From NCBI GenBank assembly GCA_965229335.1, contig OZ245874.1:4340001-4404000 (forward strand): DNA of 64,000 bases. The letters run 5' to 3'. Every line of letters starts with the position of its first letter. Within the stretch, counting starts at the first letter, position 1. Of this stretch, positions 7,564 to 14,261 are shown one piece after another. The translations under genes were made by a program, and so were the position numbers. Source of the DNA: JAFKFH01 sp017307375. GTDB lineage: Bacteria; Pseudomonadota; Alphaproteobacteria; Ferrovibrionales; Ferrovibrionaceae. The notes beneath the pieces were generated by a model. The model was not told where the DNA came from and made no database searches. It saw nothing but the letters and a program-made list of their open reading frames with translations.

Positions 7564-8265
7564 TCAGGATGACGTGGTCTTGTCGGGACGGCCGCGGAAA
7601 CCGAGCGCGACGACATAGCTTTCGGCGGAATCCTTGCGGCTCGCATCCGGCTTGGCGTGCTTCACTTCCGCGAACAACAGCTTCATCGTCGTCAGCAGAT
7701 GGTTCTCGGTGCCGCCCTTCAGCACCTTGCAGGCGAAATGGCCGCCGGGCTTCAGCACGCGCTCGGCAAAGTCGATCGCGATCTCGCACAGCGCCATGAT
7801 GCGGATATGGTCGGTCTGGCGATGGCCGGTGGCGGGCGAGGCCATGTCGGAGAGGACGACGTCGACCGGGCCGCCCAGCATGTCCATGACCTTGCGGTCG
7901 GCCCCTTCCGACAGGAAGTCGAGCTGGATCACCGTGGCGCCGGGCACCGGGTCCATCGGGTTGATGTCGACGCCCAGCACGCTGCCGTTCTTGCCGACGC
8001 GCTGCACCGCCACCTGGGTCCAGCCGCCCGGGGCGGCGCCGAGATCGACGACGCGGTCGCCCGGCTTCATCAGCTTGAAGCGCTCGTCGAGCTGGATCAG
8101 CTTGTAGGCGGCACGGCTGCGCCAGCCTTCCTTCTGCGCCGCCGCGACATAGGGGTCGTTGAGCTGGCGGTTCAGCCAGGCCTGCGACGAGGTCGAGCGG
8201 CCGGTGGCGGTCTTGAGCCGCGTGGCCAGCCCGCGTGCGCCCGGCGGCTGTCCGGTCTTAGCCAT
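7564..8265 (-). CDS. rlmE: 23S rRNA 2'-O-methyltransferase RlmE (FtsJ)
   Basis: A 233-residue SAM-dependent methyltransferase that modifies U2552 of 23S rRNA in the A loop, a late step of large-subunit maturation. The SAM motif VVDLGAAPGGWTQVA is intact. The K-D-K-E catalytic set is visible: Lys in RAAYKLIQLDE, Asp in LSDMASPATGHRQTDH, Lys in CKVLKGG and Glu in SAESYVVALGFRG. The N-terminal extension of about 30 residues (GQPPGARGLATRLKTA) is common in alphaproteobacteria. It starts 5 bp after the stop of the Ppx/GppA gene, so the two form an operon. Confidence 0.95.
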   Translation of the reverse strand: MAKTGQPPGARGLATRLKTATGRSTSSQAWLNRQLNDPYVAAAQKEGWRSRAAYKLIQLDERFKLMKPGDRVVDLGAAPGGWTQVAVQRVGKNGSVLGVDINPMDPVPGATVIQLDFLSEGADRKVMDMLGGPVDVVLSDMASPATGHRQTDHIRIMALCEIAIDFAERVLKPGGHFACKVLKGGTENHLLTTMKLLFAEVKHAKPDASRKDSAESYVVALGFRGRPDKTTSS

Positions 8266-8270
8266 GGTGG

Positions 8271-9338
8271 TCAGATCCTCGATTCGACGGAATAGCGGCC
8301 GCGGGCATGGGCATCGGCGTCGGCCTGCTGCATCAGGCCCATCAGCAGGCCTTCGCGCACGCCCCGGTCGGCCACCCGCAGATGCGGCGCCGGCCAGACC
8401 CGGTAGATCGCCTCGAGGATCGCGCAGCCCGCGACGACGAGATCGGCGCGGTCGGCACCGATGCAAGGGTGGCGCGCCCGTTCGGCGACCGGCATCTCGG
8501 CCAGGTCGCGCGATACCGACAGCACGTCGGGAAAGGTGATCCAGCGGCCGTCGACCGCGGCGCGCTCGTAGCGCGGCAGGTCGAGCAGCACGCCGGCGAT
8601 GGTGGTGACGGTGCCCGAGGTGCCGAGCATCTGGACCACGCCCTGGTCGACGGCGGGCCGCAGGTGATGCTGCGCCTCGAACGGCTGCAACAGGCCCATC
8701 ACCTCCTCGACCATGTCGTCGTAGGTTTCCGACAGGGCGCCGCGGTCGTGCCAGCGTTCGGCCAGGGTGACGACGCCGGTGGGCACCGAGACCCAGCCCA
8801 GCGCCCGGGCCTCGCGGTTCGGATCCAGCGCCAGCCAGATCAGTTCGGTCGAGCCGCCGCCGATATCGAAGATCAGCGCGTTGCGATGGTCGTAGTCGAG
8901 CAGCGGCGAACAGCCGGCCAGCGCCAGCCGCGCCTCCTCCTGCCCCGAGATGATCTCGAGCTTCAGCCCGGCCTCCTCCTCGACGCGGGCGAGGAATTCC
9001 TGGCCGTTCTCGGCCTGGCGGCAGGCCTCGGTCGCGACGCAGCGAAAGCGGCTGGCATTGCGGCGGTCGAGCTTGGCGGCGCAGACCTTCAGCGCCTCGA
9101 CCGCGCGGGCCATCGCCACGTCGGACAGCCGGCCGGTGCGATGCAGCCCCTCGCCCAGCCGGACGATGCGGGAAAAGGCGTCGATCACCCGGAAACCGGC
9201 CTGGGTCGGCCGGGCGATCAGCAGGCGGCAATTGTTCGTGCCGAGATCGAGCGCGCCGAAAACATGCGCGAAGCGGCCGCGCCGATCCCCGGCGTAGCGC
9301 GCCTGGGCAGGATTCGGCGATAGCGACCGCAAGTCCAC
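8271..9338 (-). CDS. Ppx/GppA family phosphatase (exopolyphosphatase / pppGpp phosphohydrolase type)
   Basis: A 355-residue single-domain member of the actin-like ASKHA fold. The phosphate-binding motifs are present: FGALDLGTNNCRLLIA, IISGQEEARLAL and LIFDIGGGSTELIWLAL. The short form lacks the C-terminal HD-like extension of E. coli Ppx, as is usual for alphaproteobacterial homologues next to rlmE. It removes terminal phosphate from polyphosphate or guanosine pentaphosphate in the cytoplasm; which one is preferred cannot be read from sequence. The start is GTG at 9336-9338. It lies 5 bp upstream of rlmE. Confidence 0.9.
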   Translation of the reverse strand: MDLRSLSPNPAQARYAGDRRGRFAHVFGALDLGTNNCRLLIARPTQAGFRVIDAFSRIVRLGEGLHRTGRLSDVAMARAVEALKVCAAKLDRRNASRFRCVATEACRQAENGQEFLARVEEEAGLKLEIISGQEEARLALAGCSPLLDYDHRNALIFDIGGGSTELIWLALDPNREARALGWVSVPTGVVTLAERWHDRGALSETYDDMVEEVMGLLQPFEAQHHLRPAVDQGVVQMLGTSGTVTTIAGVLLDLPRYERAAVDGRWITFPDVLSVSRDLAEMPVAERARHPCIGADRADLVVAGCAILEAIYRVWPAPHLRVADRGVREGLLMGLMQQADADAHARGRYSVESRI

Positions 9339-9468
9339 GAAGCAACTCCACTCTATGACCTGCCCACTTTACGGGGCGCGCGCGACAAGGCAACCCGTTT
9401 GCGGCTGGCGAGGCACCGCCGCCCGCCTTATTATCGCCGGCCGCATTCGGGAAGGCCGGATACTTACA

Positions 9469-10143
9469 ATGAACTTCAGCCTGTGGCCACAGGAGCGTGG
9501 GGCGCGACTGCTTGTCCGCCTCGCGATCTTCGCCGGTTTCCTCTATCTCGCGCTGCTCGATCTGCGCCCCTGGCCCGGCGACGTGGCGCTGAAGACCGCC
9601 TTCTGCCTGTGCCTTGCCGCGCTGGCCTGGCGGACCGGCCAGCGCCTCCTGCCCCTCGCCCTGGCCTTCGCCAGCCTGGGCGACGCGCTGCTCGGCCTCG
9701 ACGGCCAGCGGCTGTTCACCGCCGGGCTGGCGGCCTTCCTGGTGATGCAGCTGCTCTATCTCGTCATCTTCGTCCGGCGCGGGCCGCCGGGCCGGCCGGT
9801 ATTCTGGCGGCTGCTGGCGATGGCGGCGACCGGGGCGGCGGCCGTCATCTACCTTTCCATCCTGTGGCCGCGGCTGGGCGCGCTCGCCTGGCCGGTCGGC
9901 CTCTACGTCGCGGCGATCCTGGCGATGGCGCTGGCCGCCTGGAACCAGCCGGGCCTGGCGATTCCCGTCGGCGCGACGCTGTTCGTGATTTCGGACGCGC
10001 TGATCGCCGGCGGCCGTTTCCTGGCGCTCGGCCCCTGGACGGCCCAGGCGATCTGGGCAACTTACGCGCTGGCGCAGATCCTGATCGTTCTCGGCCTGAC
10101 GACGGCAAATAACCGGGTTGACAACCCCGAACGACATACCTAA
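9469..10143 (+). CDS. YhhN/TMEM86 family membrane protein (lysoplasmalogenase-like)
   Basis: A 224-residue protein with about eight membrane segments covering most of its length, and the YhhN family marks SLGDALLGLD, SDALIAGGRFL and the aromatic WPVGLYVAAI. Eukaryotic TMEM86 members hydrolyse lysoplasmalogens; the bacterial activity is less clear, so the role in lipid metabolism is by family only. The ATG at 9469 was preferred to upstream starts because the hydrophobic pattern and family homology begin there. It is divergent from the ppx-rlmE pair and followed by a tRNA gene. Confidence 0.82.
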   Translation: MNFSLWPQERGARLLVRLAIFAGFLYLALLDLRPWPGDVALKTAFCLCLAALAWRTGQRLLPLALAFASLGDALLGLDGQRLFTAGLAAFLVMQLLYLVIFVRRGPPGRPVFWRLLAMAATGAAAVIYLSILWPRLGALAWPVGLYVAAILAMALAAWNQPGLAIPVGATLFVISDALIAGGRFLALGPWTAQAIWATYALAQILIVLGLTTANNRVDNPERHT

Positions 10144-10219
10144 TTTCCGCGCCACGCCAGCGGGGTTCACCGCCCTGCCGGCCCGACACGCCGCTGTAGA
10201 ATACTGCATCGGCCAGTGT

Positions 10220-10293
10220 TGGGGGATCGTCTAACGGTAGGACAGCGGACTCTGACTCCGCCAGTCTAGGTTCGAATCCTAGTCCCCCAGCCA
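10220..10293 (+). tRNA. tRNA-Gln (anticodon CTG)
   Basis: A complete 74-nt cloverleaf. The acceptor stem TGGGGGA (10220-10226) pairs with TCCCCCA (10283-10289). The anticodon stem is GCGGA/TCCGC around the loop CTCTGAC, giving anticodon CTG for glutamine codon CAG. The T arm CTAGG-TTCGAAT-CCTAG is perfect. The CCA end is encoded at 10291-10293. A TAGAAT hexamer at 10197-10202 could be its -10 element. The gene marks the left border of an AT-richer accessory patch. Confidence 0.96.
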
Positions 10294-10317
10294 ACAGCTC
10301 CTGTATAATCCTCCACT

Positions 10318-10376
10318 CTTCTGCGCATGGCCATATTGGCCATTCAGGTCGCCTCGCCGTCGAAACTGCGCAGAAG
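10318..10376. repeat. nested inverted repeat just downstream of tRNA-Gln
   Basis: CTTCTGCGCA at 10318-10327 is the exact reverse complement of TGCGCAGAAG at 10367-10376. Between them lies a second dyad, ATGGCC (10327-10332) and GGCCAT (10338-10343), around ATATT. The whole could fold as a long hairpin or cruciform 25 bp after the tRNA 3' end. There is no T-run, so a plain terminator is not obvious. It may be a remnant of an integration site or a processing signal. Confidence 0.5.
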
Positions 10377-10466
10377 CGGGGACAGGTTTTGCCGCAGGTT
10401 TCTGCGATTATTATCGGCGCGTACTCAATAGCGGTCGGCGTCAGGCCGACAGCGTTTGCCCGATAT

Positions 10467-10997
10467 CTACCTAAACGCCGCAACCAGCGTGTCGATCGGC
10501 AGGAACAGCGTCCGACTATCTTCGGGAAATTCGATGAATTCCGCGCAGCGCAGATAGAAGCGCCTGGCGGCTTCATCCTTGGCCTGAACCACAACCGCCC
10601 CGATGCCGATGCTCCGTGCCGCCAGCGCGATGCGGCGCAGCGCGTCCGCAAGCAGGTCGGCCCCGAGACCGATTCCCGCATGGGAACGGCTGACGGCCAA
10701 CCATCCGATCACCGACACCGGGATCGTGTCGGGCGCATTGCGGCGCAACTTGCCCGGTGCCGCCGCGCGGTCGACCGCACCGGCTGAAATGCAGAAATAG
10801 CCGACGACCCGGCGGCCTTCGCACACGACATAGGTGCGCGAGAAGCGGCTTTCGATCTTCATGGCCCGCTGCGGCAACCAGTCGTTCAGCGCCGGTTCGC
10901 CACAATCGAACGCCGACAAATCATGGTCCGTCGTCAGAGGAACGGGTGCTGACAGGCTGGATCGGCGATGGCCTTGCGTGTCGTCTACTTCTGCCAC
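10467..10997 (-). CDS. GNAT acetyltransferase toxin of a TacAT/AtaRT-type module
   Basis: A GNAT-fold protein of about 176 residues. The N-terminal LTTDHDLSAFDCGEPALNDW is the signature of GNAT toxins that acetylate the amino group on charged tRNA. The acetyl-CoA loop is SHAGIGLGADLL, and the conserved Tyr and flanking residues are in AARRFYLRCAEFIEFPED. It follows the DUF1778-type antitoxin gene with a 13-bp overlap when GTG at 10995-10997 is used; homology starts a little later (LSAPVPLT), so the exact start is uncertain. The role is growth arrest by blocking translation when the antitoxin is lost. It lies in the tRNA-adjacent patch. Confidence 0.85.
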   Translation of the reverse strand: MAEVDDTQGHRRSSLSAPVPLTTDHDLSAFDCGEPALNDWLPQRAMKIESRFSRTYVVCEGRRVVGYFCISAGAVDRAAAPGKLRRNAPDTIPVSVIGWLAVSRSHAGIGLGADLLADALRRIALAARSIGIGAVVVQAKDEAARRFYLRCAEFIEFPEDSRTLFLPIDTLVAAFR

Positions 10998-11227
10998 GCC
11001 GGAACCCGACGCAACAACGCCCTGAGCTTCGGTCCCGGCGCTGGCGGATTGTCGAGTGCCCGCATGAATGCATCGTAGCGGTCGCCATCGAGCATGAACA
11101 AACGCTGATCCAGCAGCACGTCGACGGCCTGACGCCGGGCGCTCTCGATCATGAATTCCGTGCGCGTCTTGCCGAGAACCGCAGCCGCATCGTCGATGAG
11201 TTGGCGGGTGCCGGTCTCGATGCGCAA
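10985..11227 (-). CDS. DUF1778 (TacA-like) ribbon-helix-helix antitoxin, start unclear
   Basis: The frame encodes RIETGTRQLIDDAAAVLGKT and RTEFMIESARRQAVDVLL, then DQRLFMLDGDRYDAFMRALD, the standard DUF1778 antitoxin body: an N-terminal RHH DNA-binding part and a C-terminal toxin-wrapping tail. The first conventional start is TTG at 11225-11227, but the conserved RHH strand continues upstream in frame as AKGSINLRI with no ATG, GTG or TTG. Either a CTG near 11270 is used, or a frameshift near the G5 run (about 11259-11263) separates it from an ATG at 11322-11324 that opens the neighbouring frame (MAKTRAGHSGSPHR). It precedes and overlaps the GNAT toxin gene and should repress the operon. Confidence 0.75.
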   Translation of the reverse strand: MRIETGTRQLIDDAAAVLGKTRTEFMIESARRQAVDVLLDQRLFMLDGDRYDAFMRALDNPPAPGPKLRALLRRVPAWQK

Positions 11228-11601
11228 ATTTATGCTGCCCTTGGCATCGGACGCCGCGCCCCCGCACCGCGACAGCAGCCGAACGATGTGGTGATCCGGA
11301 ATGGCCAGCGCGCGTTTTTGCCATGGGCAGACGATGGAGTTTTGTATCTACAACGTCAATACGCCTGCACTCGCCTGCTCAATGCCGCGCGCCGGTCTAT
11401 AAATAATCTGCGGGCAAAAATATGATCCCCCAATTGAGATTCCTCGACATCGCAATATACGCATATGCCCCCTTTATATTTATTTTTCGATCTACCCATT
11501 ATGATAACCTACCATTCTTGTATATTTTCATGAAAACATTAATTATGATCACCTTTCCATATACATAATAAGAGAATAATTATAGAATAGAAGCATTTTA
11601 C
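11228..11601. other. AT-rich stretch without a clear gene
   Basis: This stretch is far more AT-rich than the rest of the window, above all 11400-11600. It holds the promoter side of the toxin-antitoxin operon, with a perfect dyad TTGTA-TC-TACAA at 11342-11353 that could be the antitoxin operator. A TTGACG hexamer lies just upstream of it on the minus strand. The segment 11430-11600 has stops in all frames and no recognisable gene. It probably is acquired DNA in decay. Confidence 0.5.
11342..11353. promoter_or_regulatory. candidate antitoxin operator dyad
   Basis: TTGTA (11342-11346) and TACAA (11349-11353) form a perfect 5-bp dyad with a 2-bp centre, upstream of the TacAT-like operon that runs leftwards. 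Antitoxins of this family repress their own operon through such short palindromes. The assignment rests on position and symmetry only. Confidence 0.4.
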
Positions 11602-12120
11602 CTATTTATCGTCAACAGCCTTATACTTACCACCCTCAATAAGATCCTCCACAATTTGACCAGTAATATAGAGTACCTTGTATCTGTTGAAGACACGAAG
11701 ACCAATCCGATTCCAACCAAGACAGAGAACTACCTTCGTCTGAGGCTTAACAGTATTGACGCGAAGGTACACCTTACTTCGTGGAGGTATATAGCAGGGG
11801 AATTTTCCTGTTCGACGAGTTTCCATCCAAGAGTAGGCCACCCCAATATCAGCGCGTAAACTCGCAGCATCATCAGCGCGAAACACACCGATCCCCGCGG
11901 ATTTCGGCCATAGCGTGAGTGAAGCAATTCGAGCCGGCCGGTTCGAAGGATTGCGGACAACGATGAGGCAAGTATCGTCCGCAACGCTGCGGGGGTCGGG
12001 CGCGAGATCGAATATTAGGCGCTCGCCATATAACCAGCGAACGATATTCCAGCCAAATGCCAGCAATCCCGCAATCGCCCCTAATGAGCGCCAGTCCGCC
12101 CAGGTTGCTATTTCCTGCAT
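11602..12120 (-). CDS. hypothetical single-pass membrane protein of the accessory patch
   Basis: A protein of about 172 residues starting at ATG 12120 (GTG directly before it is an alternative), after a purine-rich GGGGAGGGG. It has one membrane segment near the N-terminus (SLGAIAGLLAFGWNIVRWLY) followed by a beta-rich soluble part with LIVVRNPSNRPARIASLTLW and a basic C-terminus. I do not recognise a family. Codon use is clearly less GC-biased than in the neighbours, which together with the adjacent toxin-antitoxin pair and tRNA supports horizontal origin. It could be a cargo gene of a lost island; no enzyme motif is seen. Confidence 0.6.
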   Translation of the reverse strand: MQEIATWADWRSLGAIAGLLAFGWNIVRWLYGERLIFDLAPDPRSVADDTCLIVVRNPSNRPARIASLTLWPKSAGIGVFRADDAASLRADIGVAYSWMETRRTGKFPCYIPPRSKVYLRVNTVKPQTKVVLCLGWNRIGLRVFNRYKVLYITGQIVEDLIEGGKYKAVDDK

Positions 12121-12263
12121 CACCGCCCCTCCCCAGCTACGAACAAATAACTTTCCTCAAAACCTCGCGTAAGGTGGAGGTTAGCGGCCCGCCTTGTTTC
12201 TCCGGCCTCACAGCGTGATCGCGCCCCACACATGTATCCGCATTATTAGCGTTAAGTTCGGCT

Positions 12264-12497
12264 CTAGTAACGTGCTGGCACAATGAATACCAACGCCGAC
12301 CCGCGGGTGCGGCAGGTGGTGCAGCGCGACAGCCGGCCGAGGTCGAGAACCAGCATGTTGCGGCGGAACGCGGCGGCCGGCAGGCGGTAGAGCGGCACCA
12401 GCCCCTCGCGGCTGCATTGCGGGCAGCGAAACAGCAGCGCCTGCCCCCGGCCCTGCAGGTCCTTCACCCTGACCTTGAACGGCGCGGTCTCAGCCAT
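12264..12497 (-). CDS. small zinc-ribbon protein
   Basis: A 77-residue protein with two CxxC pairs, FRCPQC (about residues 23-28) and SRCTTC (about 57-62), that should bind one zinc ion as a ribbon. The spacer contains GLVPLYRLPAAAFRRNMLVL. The start ATG at 12495-12497 is clean and the frame closes with TAG at 12264. Function is unknown; such small ribbons often bind nucleic acid or protein partners. It is divergent from the SRAP gene, and the LexA box lies in the shared intergenic region, 72 bp from its start. Confidence 0.65.
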   Translation of the reverse strand: MAETAPFKVRVKDLQGRGQALLFRCPQCSREGLVPLYRLPAAAFRRNMLVLDLGRLSRCTTCRTRGSALVFIVPARY

Positions 12498-12568
12498 CGA
12501 TCCGGCCCGCCGCACCTGGTTTGCCCCGATCCGTCGCCATGGCTTGCTTGACCACCGGCCCGCCAAAT

Positions 12569-12583
12569 GTTCACTATATGTTC
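12569..12583. promoter_or_regulatory. LexA (SOS) box, alphaproteobacterial type
   Basis: GTTC-ACTATAT-GTTC is an exact match to the GTTC-N7-GTTC consensus known for alphaproteobacterial LexA. It overlaps a possible -10 element (CACTAT, 12572-12577), 18 bp after TTGACC at 12548-12553, as expected for a repressor site. It lies 92 bp upstream of the SRAP/YedK gene and 72 bp from the start of the divergent zinc-ribbon gene. Confidence 0.8.
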
Positions 12584-12674
12584 CATTGGACAATGATGGC
12601 GCCGCCCGCCCCTCGTCAAGGACCGAACGACTCGGCAGAATGACCGCGATTGGACAGTCAGCGAGGCAGGCGGG

Positions 12675-13358
12675 ATGTGCGGCCGGACGTTCTTCTATGA
12701 GACCCTGTCGACCCTGGTCGACGAGTTCGGCATCACCGCGCCGCCGATGCCGTCGAACTGGCCCGCGAGGTACAACATGCCGCCCACCCTCGACATGCCG
12801 GTCGTGCGCTACAACGCCGAGACCGGCCAGCGCCATCTCGACCTGCTGCGCTGGGGGTTCATCCCGCCCTCGTCGACCGAGGGGAAGGAGGCGATCGTCA
12901 ACGCCCGGGCCGAGACGATCACCGAGAAGCCGATGTTTGCGAAATCCTTCCGGGCGCGGCGCTGCCTCGTCACCCCGTCGGGCTTCTACGAGTGGCGGCG
13001 CACGGGCAAGACCAAGCTGCCGCATGCCATCCGCATGGCCTCGGGCAGGGCGATGCCGATGGCCGGCATCTGGACCGCCTGGAAGCGGCCGGGCACGGAC
13101 GACTGGATCCGCACCTGCGCGGTGATCACCTGCGGGCCGAACGCACTGATGGCGGCGATCCACGACCGCATGCCGGTCATTCTCGATCGCCGCGACTGGC
13201 CGCGCTGGCTGGGCGAGGAACCGGCGAGTGAAGCCGAGTTGCTGGGCCTGCTGCGCCCCTGCCCCGACGACTGGCTGGCGGTCACGCCGCTGCGCCAGAC
13301 GGTCAACGACGTCCGCAACGACGGGCCGGAGTGCCTGTTGCCGCTCGAGGCCGCCTGA
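12675..13358 (+). CDS. SRAP/HMCES family protein (YedK-like abasic-site shield)
   Basis: A 227-residue protein that forms a covalent crosslink to abasic sites in single-stranded DNA and so protects them at replication forks. All active-site residues are visible: Cys2 (MCGRTFFYE) exposed after Met removal, Asn in the segment ARYNMPPT, Glu in TPSGFYEWRR and His in AAIHDRMPVIL. The length is normal for the family. A LexA box sits 92 bp upstream, so it probably belongs to the SOS regulon. This agrees with the original family name, SOS response-associated peptidase. Confidence 0.95.
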   Translation: MCGRTFFYETLSTLVDEFGITAPPMPSNWPARYNMPPTLDMPVVRYNAETGQRHLDLLRWGFIPPSSTEGKEAIVNARAETITEKPMFAKSFRARRCLVTPSGFYEWRRTGKTKLPHAIRMASGRAMPMAGIWTAWKRPGTDDWIRTCAVITCGPNALMAAIHDRMPVILDRRDWPRWLGEEPASEAELLGLLRPCPDDWLAVTPLRQTVNDVRNDGPECLLPLEAA

Positions 13359-13455
13359 CCGGCGATGACAGGCCGTTGCCGCTGATGATTTCCGCCTTTC
13401 GAGGGGGGCAGCGCGGGATTATCCTGTCGGCCCTGGATCGTGGGAGGGGGGCCGC

Positions 13456-13887
13456 ATGCTGTCGCCATACAACGCCGCCGTGGTCGGCACCGTCGTCCTG
13501 CTGTTCCCGATGGGCTATTTCCTGCTGACCTCGCCGACCTTCCTGCTGGTCAGGCTGGATATCCCCCAGGTCTCGTTCCTGCTGCGCAGCCAGTTCAGCG
13601 GCTATTTCATGACCGTCGTGGGTGCGGGCCTGGTCGCCACGGCGGGCTTCGCCTTTGCCGGCCGCACGGCCTTCGCCGCCGGCGCCGCGGCGATCATGGC
13701 GTTCGCGTTCCTGGCCCGGCGCTGGTTCCTGCGCCGGATCGACCGGCAAATCGCCGCGCGCGATGCCGGCGACCCCATGGCCGCGCGGCGGCTTCGCCGC
13801 CTGCATGTCGGCGGGATGGCCTGCAATCTGGTCGAACTCGGTGCGGTCATCGCCGCGGTGCCCAGCGTCTTCGCCGGGCCGCTGTAG
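13456..13887 (+). CDS. hypothetical membrane protein
   Basis: A 143-residue protein with about four membrane segments: NAAVVGTVVLLFPMGYFLL, YFMTVVGAGLVATAGFAFA, a third partly joined to the second, and the last at GMACNLVELGAVIAAVPSVF. Between the third and fourth is a strongly basic cytoplasmic loop (RRWFLRRIDRQI ... AARRLRRLH). I do not recognise the family. It starts 97 bp after the SRAP gene in the same direction and could be read through from it. A strong hairpin at 13925-13948 follows. Confidence 0.7.
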   Translation: MLSPYNAAVVGTVVLLFPMGYFLLTSPTFLLVRLDIPQVSFLLRSQFSGYFMTVVGAGLVATAGFAFAGRTAFAAGAAAIMAFAFLARRWFLRRIDRQIAARDAGDPMAARRLRRLHVGGMACNLVELGAVIAAVPSVFAGPL

Positions 13888-13924
13888 CCGCCAAACGAGG
13901 CAGCAAAAGACACGATAAACGAAA

Positions 13925-13948
13925 CGGGGCGCCCGATAGGGCGCCCCG
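13925..13948 (-). terminator. intrinsic terminator of the YjfB-like gene
   Basis: CGGGGCGCCC (13925-13934), loop GATA, GGGCGCCCCG (13939-13948) make a perfect 10-bp stem. On the minus strand it is followed by a T-rich tail (TTTCGTTTATCG), so it should end the minus-strand YjfB-like transcript. It may also stop the convergent plus-strand gene. Confidence 0.8.
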
Positions 13949-13972
13949 CAAAACCGTTATCGACCGCCGGGG

Positions 13973-14173
13973 TCAGGCGACGGTATCGACGTTTCCGCCG
14001 ACACCGGCCGGCAGGCTGTTGTTCTGCTGAACCGCGCCGACCGACTGGGTGATCAGGTTGACGACGTCTTCCTGCGCCTTCTGCTGCTGCTTGACGACAG
14101 CGAGGCTGACATTGCGTCCGAAAGTGGCCGACTGATAGGCGGTCGAAAGACCTGCCAGGGTACCGCTGTCCAT
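13973..14173 (-). CDS. YjfB-like small protein (putative motility protein family)
   Basis: A 66-residue protein starting at ATG 14171-14173 behind a strong AGGAGA ribosome site. The sequence DSGTLAGLSTAYQSATFGRN followed by VSLAVVKQQQKAQEDVVNLI and the C-terminal Gly/Val-rich tail matches the YjfB family in length and pattern. The family is annotated as putative motility protein, but the function is not proven. It is a single-gene unit: a strong terminator lies 25 bp past its stop, and clpA reads in the same direction with its own terminator upstream. Confidence 0.72.
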   Translation of the reverse strand: MDSGTLAGLSTAYQSATFGRNVSLAVVKQQQKAQEDVVNLITQSVGAVQQNNSLPAGVGGNVDTVA

Positions 14174-14218
14174 AGGTTTCTCCTGCAAGACAGAGCGAAA
14201 AAGTTAACGCACACTAAC

Positions 14219-14255
14219 CGATCGGCGGTGCCCTGCCAAGGAAAACCGCCGATCG
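14219..14255 (-). terminator. candidate terminator of clpSA
   Basis: CGATCGGCGGT at 14219-14229 is the exact complement of ACCGCCGATCG at 14245-14255 (11-bp stem, 15-nt loop). It lies 7 bp after the clpA stop on the minus strand. The T-rich sequence follows only after about 10 bases (GTTAACTTTTTC), so efficiency is uncertain. Confidence 0.55.
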
Positions 14256-14261
14256 ATCACA

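Noticed and set aside
9845..10681. Long minus-strand frame crossing tRNA-Gln, with the peptide LGFEPRLAESESAVLPLDDP
   Set aside because: That peptide is the translation of the tRNA gene itself, a known annotation artefact. The frame also runs antisense to the YhhN gene and has no domain.
10757..11425. 222-codon plus-strand frame across the toxin-antitoxin region
   Set aside because: It is antisense to the GNAT toxin and DUF1778 antitoxin, both of which have clear family motifs, and it shows no domain.
11400..12263. Attachment-site copy of the tRNA-Gln 3' end at the right border of the patch
   Set aside because: I looked for the T-arm and CCCCCAG sequence. Only a short CCCCCA near 11425 is present, which is too short to be convincing.
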